From contig JAITOW010000061.1 of assembly GCA_031289835.1 (NCBI GenBank), positions 1 through 6,875 on the forward strand: a DNA stretch of 6,875 bases, given 5' to 3'. Shown here piece after piece: positions 1 through 4,139 of this stretch. Positions within the stretch are counted from its first letter, which is position 1. Each line of letters begins with the position of its first letter. Under the pieces are notes generated by a model. The model did no database searches and was not told the origin of the DNA. It saw nothing but the letters and a program-made list of their open reading frames with translations. The translations under genes and the position numbers were made by a program. The stretch comes from Puniceicoccales bacterium. Its GTDB lineage: Bacteria; Verrucomicrobiota; Verrucomicrobiia; Opitutales; JAIRKQ01.

Positions 1-324
1 AATAGGTTAGGCAAGGCCATGGTAAATATGGAGCGCGCTTGCACGTTTGATGATCCCATAAATTTTTACGAATTTGCCAAATACGCCATTCGCGAAGCCA
101 TGTGCCTGCCGCAAGGCAAAGCTGGACTTGCACTTACCCTGGAAGACGTTAAAAAAAGCCTGGAGCAAAAAATTTTGCCTGCGGAGATAGGAGCTGTGAT
201 TTCGGAAATTTACACAACGGCGAAGCAGGTTGAAAAAAACGAAGACATGGAGATCGACCTGAAATCAAAGTTGGAAATCTACTACGAGGTCATTCGCAGG
301 CTGAACAACGCTTACGAAAAGTAG
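1..324 (+). CDS. C-terminal fragment of a BatD-like protein (5'-truncated by window edge)
   Basis: The frame is open from base 1 (N-R-L-G-K-A before the first Met at 19), so I read this as the 3' end of a longer gene that starts upstream of the window. A 101-residue protein starting at the ATG at 19 is the alternative, but no clear ribosome binding site supports it. The visible tail is soluble and mostly helical: a DPINFYEFAKYAIREAM segment, then an ALTLEDVKKSLEQ segment, then ILPAEIGAVISEIY, ending in a charged helix with Tyr-Tyr. This order (FY-x-A-A-x-R-A-I helix, 'LT.ED' turn, 'LP.E' helix and a final helix) resembles the cytoplasmic C terminus of BatD proteins (aerotolerance-type membrane proteins usually found with BatA/BatB). 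That assignment is from pattern memory only, and no membrane segment is visible here. It converges on the next gene with a single base between the two stop codons (TAG 322-324, TAA 328-326). Confidence 0.5.
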   Translation, partial: NRLGKAMVNMERACTFDDPINFYEFAKYAIREAMCLPQGKAGLALTLEDVKKSLEQKILPAEIGAVISEIYTTAKQVEKNEDMEIDLKSKLEIYYEVIRRLNNAYEK

Positions 325-325
325 C

Positions 326-1042
326 TTAATAGGCATACCTGATGTCGAAATCGGCAACATATCGCAAACACTCGCTCCTGAGATTTTCCAGTTCAATCCT
401 ATGTGCAGAGTCAAACAAAGACTCTTTTACCCGATGCCGCAGATTGTTGTCCATGGCGTGATCAGGGACGAATTCCTGTATCACAAACTTCTTGGCGCCA
501 CCTATGTTTTTTGCGATGCTCACGACATCGTTTCTCGAGTGAATTCCGGGAACAATTGTCGTGCGAAATTCATAGTCAACGCCGCAAGTCTTTAAGAGGT
601 CAATGCTTCGAATTATATCTTCTATCCTAGCTTGCACACCGCATGCCAAGTCATACCTTGCAAAATCGTGCTTGATATCCATGGCTATAAAATCAGCTAA
701 ATTTAAGTTGATCAACTCAGCCACAACGTCGGGCTTGGTTCCGTTCGTATCTAATTTTGTGCGAAAGCCCAAGTCCTTTACCTTGCACATAAACTGCTTG
801 AGGTCACTTTGCAAAGTTGGCTCCCCTCCGCTTATGACAACCCCTTCGATCTGCTCTTTCCGCGTGGACAAATAGCCAAAAATTTCATCTTCGGAAAGTG
901 TTGGGCCAAATTGTCTGCGGTCGACCAGGGTCGCATTGTGGCAAAATGGGCACCTAAAATTGCAAGCCTGAGTAAAAACAACGGAAGCGATTTTCCCGGG
1001 AAAATCGATTAACGAAACTTTTTGTAAACCGCCAATCAACAT
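326..1042 (-). CDS. nrdG: Anaerobic ribonucleotide reductase activating protein, NrdG2-type radical SAM
   Basis: This 238-residue cytoplasmic radical-SAM protein has a normal length for the NrdG2 subfamily. The N terminus reads MLIGGLQKVSLIDFPGK, which matches the 'IGGLQK.SLID.PGK' opening of that subfamily and fixes the start at 1042. The iron-sulfur motif CxxxCxxC is C27, C31, C34 within CNFRCPFC. The SAM-contacting SGGEP is at 71-75, and KLDTNGT (96-102), MDIK (121-124) and FRTTIVPG (159-166) follow in the expected order. Members of the family reduce SAM to a 5'-deoxyadenosyl radical and place a glycyl radical on a partner enzyme, classically the class III ribonucleotide reductase NrdD. 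No partner gene is in the window, so the substrate is inferred. No Shine-Dalgarno sequence precedes the ATG (the upstream bases are pyrimidine-rich). The gene lies 155 bases after lpxB on the same strand. A perfect 20-bp palindrome covers codons 12-19. Confidence 0.88.
   Translation of the reverse strand: MLIGGLQKVSLIDFPGKIASVVFTQACNFRCPFCHNATLVDRRQFGPTLSEDEIFGYLSTRKEQIEGVVISGGEPTLQSDLKQFMCKVKDLGFRTKLDTNGTKPDVVAELINLNLADFIAMDIKHDFARYDLACGVQARIEDIIRSIDLLKTCGVDYEFRTTIVPGIHSRNDVVSIAKNIGGAKKFVIQEFVPDHAMDNNLRHRVKESLFDSAHRIELENLRSECLRYVADFDIRYAY
988..1007. repeat. Perfect 20-bp palindrome inside the start of nrdG2
   Basis: The half-site CGATTTTCCC is followed directly by its exact reverse complement, giving 10-bp arms with no spacer. 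It lies 35-54 bases inside nrdG2 and encodes the conserved D-F-P-G-K-I stretch. As RNA it could fold as an 8-bp stem with a CCGG tetraloop close to the start codon. As DNA it could be a dimeric-repressor site. Part of the symmetry may simply come from codon choice (GAT TTT CCC GGG AAA ATC). Confidence 0.9.
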
Positions 1043-1134
1043 TGGTAGAAGAAAAAAACATCCACGCTAGATTTTGGCAAACAAATTTTTTCCCACGGCA
1101 AAAAGTGTTTTGAGTCGCCGAGATTACACGGTTT

Positions 1135-1186
1135 CTAAGGGATTTCTCTTCCCCACCTTTGCCCAAACAACAGCTTTTACCCTTAG
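1135..1186. repeat. Short inverted repeat in the lpxB-nrdG2 spacer
   Basis: CTAAGGG (1135-1141) and CCCTTAG (1180-1186) are exact reverse complements separated by 38 bases. The stem is only 7 bp and the loop is long, with no T-run after it in either direction, so it is not a convincing terminator. The rest of the 155-base spacer (1043-1197) shows no gene and no recognisable promoter or RNA fold beyond a weak CAAAA/TTTTG hairpin at 1099-1112. Confidence 0.3.
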
Positions 1187-1197
1187 CCAATCGTCGT

Positions 1198-2397
1198 TCA
1201 CAATTTTCCCGTAGTGCCATCACTTTCCGGAACTGCATCAAGCGCAGCGCATAGCCATTCCTCGGGAGGTATTTCCGGCTTTGCTCCTATGGTCGATTTT
1301 AGCTCATTTGCATCGTTTTCATGCCGATTCAATATGTCGGGGACACTAACGCAATCGAGCAGATATTTCGCCACAACCTTCGAATTTATCGCATGTTGTA
1401 TGAATTCCGGCCAAGCTTCACGATTCAGGAGAATATTGGCAATACCTATGTATTTCAGCTTAATCAGACGTTTGGCTATGGCAAATGTTAGGTAGCTGGT
1501 TCCATATAGTATCGCGCCGGGAATTCCAGCCAAGCAGCATTTCAAAGACATCGTTCCCGAGCTCATCAAAGCCGCACACGTTTCCACACGCCTTCCGTCG
1601 GGGATGAAGCTCACCTTTTGTGCGAGATGTTGAAATTTTTTGTTTAAGATTTTGCGCATTATCGCCAAAGTTTTATCGGAAGCGTAGAGAACGGTTGCCA
1701 TTTTAGCCGGTTCTTGCTTCGAAAAATGGGAAAAACTTTCCAGCATTTTGGGAAAAATTTTCCCAATGGCAGCTTCCCGGCTCCCTGGAAGTAGCAAAAC
1801 AGGGCCATCCTTTTCGTAGGATACAACTTGAGATATGTCAATGTCGGCAAATGGGTGCCCAACATATTTGACATCGAGCGTGGTATCGCTGTACGCCTTT
1901 TTTTCAAACTCAAATATCGTCCCCAGGCTATCCACATATTTTTCAAGCTTAAACCTTCTCTTTCCTTTCCAAGCCCATATTTGGGGAGAAATATAGTAAT
2001 ATAACTTGATTGAACCGCCAGCCTTGGCCGATAATTTTTTCTCAAACAACGCACGCGCGATTCTAAAATTTAATCCCGGACAGTCGACTAGACAAATTAC
2101 CAGAGGCTTGTGCTTTTCTATCCATGCCACTATTTTTTTTAGCAATTTTCTAAAAAACAAACACTTGAATACAACTTCCATAAACCCCACGACGGAAAAC
2201 TTGGTCATATCGAGTATCAAATGCGCCCCAGCCTCGGACAAACATTTACCTCCAAACGAATAAATATTCAATCCCGGATGCTTCGCCTTTAGCTTTTTGA
2301 CAATTTCTGCAGCGTGTTGGTCGCCCGAATGTTCCCCCGCGATTATCAACAGCTCCACTTTCTTGCACGGGAAATCGAAATTAATTTCAGAATTCAT
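1198..2397 (-). CDS. lpxB: Lipid-A-disaccharide synthase
   Basis: LpxB is a GT19-family inner-membrane-associated glycosyltransferase. It joins UDP-2,3-diacylglucosamine to lipid X to form the lipid A disaccharide, releasing UDP. The 399 residues are normal for the family. Motifs appear in order: AGEHSGD (20-26, usually GEASGD), GFMEV (71-75), VDCPGLN (104-110, position of E. coli DAPDFN, with the equivalent of catalytic Asp98 kept as D105), YYYISPQIWAWK (133-144), YVGHPFAD (178-185), LLLPGSR (201-207), SSGTMSL (279-285) and NILLNREAWPEFIQ (321-334). Two usually conserved acidic positions differ: A210 after PGSR and K286 after SGTMSL, where E. coli has Glu. The N-terminal 13 residues before KVELLIIAGE are a short extension. 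The ATG at 2397 has no Shine-Dalgarno sequence (its leader is CTCTCCTCCG), so an alternative start or coupling to a small upstream frame is possible. It diverges from der. Lineage resemblance to Opitutae-type LpxB is from memory. Confidence 0.95.
   Translation of the reverse strand: MNSEINFDFPCKKVELLIIAGEHSGDQHAAEIVKKLKAKHPGLNIYSFGGKCLSEAGAHLILDMTKFSVVGFMEVVFKCLFFRKLLKKIVAWIEKHKPLVICLVDCPGLNFRIARALFEKKLSAKAGGSIKLYYYISPQIWAWKGKRRFKLEKYVDSLGTIFEFEKKAYSDTTLDVKYVGHPFADIDISQVVSYEKDGPVLLLPGSREAAIGKIFPKMLESFSHFSKQEPAKMATVLYASDKTLAIMRKILNKKFQHLAQKVSFIPDGRRVETCAALMSSGTMSLKCCLAGIPGAILYGTSYLTFAIAKRLIKLKYIGIANILLNREAWPEFIQHAINSKVVAKYLLDCVSVPDILNRHENDANELKSTIGAKPEIPPEEWLCAALDAVPESDGTTGKL
1748..1766. repeat. 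19-bp palindrome inside lpxB
   Basis: TTGGGAAAA (1748-1756) and TTTTCCCAA (1758-1766) are exact reverse complements around a single central A at 1757. It encodes G-K-I-F-P-K, just after the PGSR motif of LpxB. It contains the same TTTTCCC/GGGAAAA word as the nrdG2 palindrome, in the opposite order around the centre. Coding constraint and A/T richness could produce it by chance. Confidence 0.85.
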
Positions 2398-2500
2398 CGA
2401 CGGAGGAGAGCCAATGAAACAAATAAGCCTTTGTCAACTCATATTCTTGCTGACAAAAGGATATTGTATTAATTTTGCTAGGATCAAAGTCAAAGTGCAT
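2387..2500 (-). CDS. Possible 37-residue small ORF overlapping the lpxB start
   Basis: An ATG at 2500 opens a 37-codon frame that ends in TGA at 2389-2387, eight bases inside lpxB. Stop and start are arranged as ATGAATTCTGA, the geometry seen in translationally coupled gene pairs, and lpxB itself lacks a Shine-Dalgarno sequence. The peptide begins MHFDFDPSK, is balanced in composition and ends with an amphipathic-looking helix (residues about 18-36). I recognise no family. Against it: no ribosome binding site precedes ATG 2500, the frame is short, and a competing frame lies on the other strand. It may be non-coding leader sequence. Confidence 0.2.
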   Translation of the reverse strand: MHFDFDPSKINTISFCQQEYELTKAYLFHWLSSVDEF

Positions 2501-2503
2501 TAA
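2414..2503 (+). CDS. Possible 29-residue small ORF with strong Shine-Dalgarno
   Basis: The ATG at 2414 follows GGAGGAG at 2402-2408, with seven bases between the GGAGG core and the start. This is the best ribosome binding site in the window. The frame gives a 29-residue peptide starting MKQISLCQLIFLL, with a hydrophobic first half and a basic end (R-I-K-V-K-V-H), stopping at TAA 2501-2503. It sits 74 bases upstream of der on the same strand, so it could be a leader peptide or a small membrane peptide. No family is recognised. It is antiparallel to the small frame at 2387-2500, and at most one is likely to be real. A promoter would have to lie inside lpxB. Confidence 0.22.
   Translation: MKQISLCQLIFLLTKGYCINFARIKVKVH
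2463..2493 (-). promoter_or_regulatory. Weak candidate sigma-70-like promoter for lpxB
   Basis: On the - strand TTGACT (2493-2488) is followed after 19 bases by TACAAT (2468-2463). Each box is one mismatch from consensus, but the spacing is longer than the preferred 17. The -10 box lies 65 bases before the lpxB ATG. A separate perfect TTGACA (- strand, 2437-2432) has no matching -10 box at 16-18 bases. If the small frame starting at 2500 is real, this promoter would be inside it. No promoter for der was convincing. Confidence 0.2.
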
Positions 2504-2561
2504 TAGACCATGGTGCCGGAATGTGGTTGTAATTTGCATTGAAATATCCGAAACAGGGTGT

Positions 2562-2567
2562 AGAAGG
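2562..2567 (+). promoter_or_regulatory. Ribosome binding site deciding the der start
   Basis: AGAAGG lies 10 bases before the ATG at 2578. It supports that ATG over the in-frame TTG at 2539, which would add 13 residues unlike the family and has no ribosome binding site of its own. Confidence 0.5.
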
Positions 2568-2577
2568 CACGTTACAT

Positions 2578-3951
2578 ATGAAATTTTGCTATAATGTCGC
2601 CCTTGTTGGGAGGCCAAATGTCGGGAAAAGCCGTTTATTTAACAGACTTATCAGGCAACGGTTGTCCATTGTGCACGACCAAGCCGGTGTGACACGTGAT
2701 GTTATCACCCACGAAATTTATCCCAACGTTATGCTGATGGATACGGGTGGAATCGGCCTTGTGGATAAGTCGGAGTTTTCGAGCTTGGTATCCGCCGTCG
2801 AAGAGCAAGTTTCCTTTGCCATAGCCGCCGCCGATCTGATTTTTTTTGTGGTCGATGCGAGCAGCGGAATTGTGCCTTTGGACTACGATATTGCCGAGTT
2901 GATGCGCAGATCGAAAAAGAAAATTACACTGCTTGCCAACAAAATTGATCGCTCGCATTCGTCCGTCGATGAATTTTTCCAACTTGGCTTTGGAAGCGCG
3001 ATTCCCGTATCCGCCGAGCATGGCACCGGTGAAGACGAAGTGCGAAAAATAATTTCCCGTGAGACCTCTGAATTTTTAAAGGAGGAAAAATCCGAGGAAA
3101 AAAACGCGATTAAAATAAGTTTCGTTGGTCGGCCAAATGTTGGCAAATCCTCAACAATAAACGCGCTACTTGACCAAAAACGGTTAATTGTCAGTGACAT
3201 CCCTGGAACAACACGCGAATCCGTAAAAGCGACGTTGGAAACGGGAGACGCCGCATTTGAGCTCATCGATACGGCCGGTCTTCGCGCAAACAACCGTGTA
3301 AATACATCCCTGGATTACTTCTCGTCACTGAGAACTAAGGCTAGCATAGAAGAATCCGACATTGTGTTTCTAGTTCTCGATGCCACGGAAGGCGTTACGA
3401 AGCTTGATAAGAAAATTGCAAATGTTGTAATCGAAGCCGGCAAAGGACTCGTAGTGATCGTCAACAAATGGGACATTGCCCAGGGTCAGTTCAAAAATGG
3501 AGGTCTCCCATACTATGCCTCCATGCAAGATTTTCAGAGGCAATTCAAACTTGCCATCGGCCGGGAGCTGCTAGCCGTGCCAAATGTTCACGTTTTGTTC
3601 CTTTCGGCCAACGAACGTTTTAATGTTGAAACAATTTTGCCCGAAGCTAACATTTTATACCACAAGATGTTACAAAAAATCGGAACGGGTGAGTTGAATC
3701 GTGTAATAGGGCAAGCTTTCGATTCACACCCTCCTTCAACTTCGAGCGGCAAGCAATTTAAAGCTTATTACGCGGTACAAACGGGAAATTTTCCATTCAC
3801 ATTCAAGATATTTTGCAACCGTACGACGCTATTAAACCCAACCTATAAAAAGTATTTGCTAAATTGCCTCAGAAAATCCTTCGATTTTTCCGGATGTGCA
3901 ATCAAAATACGATGGTCCGAAAAAGAAAAACGTTTCTCCGAAGAAAAATAG
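2578..3951 (+). CDS. der: Ribosome-assembly GTPase Der (EngA)
   Basis: Der is an essential cytoplasmic GTPase with two tandem G domains that acts in late 50S subunit assembly. From the ATG at 2578 the protein is 457 residues, normal for the family. G domain 1 has GRPNVGKS (11-18), the G2 Thr in GVTRD (37-41), DTGG (55-58), NKID (121-124) and SAEHGTG (145-151). G domain 2 has GRPNVGKS (184-191), GTTRES (210-215), DTAG (231-234), NKWD (296-299) and SAN (343-345). A KH-like RNA-binding domain follows (about 360-457), with the PPSTSSGKQFKAYYAVQ and FKIFCN stretches typical of it, and a short Lys-rich tail. The linker between the G domains is short and charged (about 163-177). The residue after the first P-loop Ser is Arg (GKSRLFN) where many Der proteins have Thr, which looks like lineage variation. 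It diverges from lpxB and converges with the giant - strand gene. The start at 2578 has an AGAAGG site; an upstream TTG at 2539 is less likely. Confidence 0.96.
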   Translation: MKFCYNVALVGRPNVGKSRLFNRLIRQRLSIVHDQAGVTRDVITHEIYPNVMLMDTGGIGLVDKSEFSSLVSAVEEQVSFAIAAADLIFFVVDASSGIVPLDYDIAELMRRSKKKITLLANKIDRSHSSVDEFFQLGFGSAIPVSAEHGTGEDEVRKIISRETSEFLKEEKSEEKNAIKISFVGRPNVGKSSTINALLDQKRLIVSDIPGTTRESVKATLETGDAAFELIDTAGLRANNRVNTSLDYFSSLRTKASIEESDIVFLVLDATEGVTKLDKKIANVVIEAGKGLVVIVNKWDIAQGQFKNGGLPYYASMQDFQRQFKLAIGRELLAVPNVHVLFLSANERFNVETILPEANILYHKMLQKIGTGELNRVIGQAFDSHPPSTSSGKQFKAYYAVQTGNFPFTFKIFCNRTTLLNPTYKKYLLNCLRKSFDFSGCAIKIRWSEKEKRFSEEK

Positions 3952-3963
3952 ACTTTCTTTTTT
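3941..3963 (+). terminator. Weak candidate terminator overlapping the der stop codon
   Basis: AAGAAA (3941-3946) can pair with TTTCTT (3954-3959) around a 7-base loop that contains the TAG stop, and a run of six T ends at 3963. The stem has only one G-C pair, so it would be unstable. The remainder of the convergent spacer (3964-4139) has a TTCTC/GAGAA mini-hairpin at 4046-4058 and an A/T-only ATTTTT/AAAAAT pair near 4123-4137. Neither is a good terminator, and no gene is visible there. Confidence 0.25.
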
Positions 3964-4139
3964 GATATTTTCAACTTAATTTCCGTAAGTTTTCCAACGA
4001 CACTCCTCCTTCTACTATCTACCACACTACCATACCATGCAACCCTTCTCCTGGAGAAACTTGCGAAAAATTGTCCATTTTAACAAATTACCTTAACCCT
4101 TCCCATGCATTTGTTTTCACATATTTTTCATAAAAATCT

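Noticed and set aside
19..324. A complete 101-residue small protein starting at ATG 19
   Set aside because: The frame is open to base 1 and the residues resemble the end of a larger protein, so a truncated gene is the simpler reading; it cannot be excluded without upstream sequence.
1043..1197. A tRNA or small structured RNA in the 155-base spacer
   Set aside because: No acceptor-stem pairing with a T-loop-like GGTTCGA was found on either strand, and the visible inverted repeats are short or far apart.
954..1241. 95-codon - strand frame bridging nrdG2 and lpxB
   Set aside because: It overlaps the conserved N terminus of NrdG2 and the lpxB end in another frame, and its Arg/Cys/Phe-rich product looks non-coding.
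2539..2577. TTG start giving Der 13 extra residues
   Set aside because: The extra residues do not resemble the family, no ribosome binding site precedes the TTG, and the ATG at 2578 has AGAAGG 10 bases upstream and begins directly before the first G-domain strand.
4046..4058. TTCTC/GAGAA hairpin as bidirectional terminator between der and the giant gene
   Set aside because: The stem is five base pairs with a three-base loop and no T-run follows on either strand.
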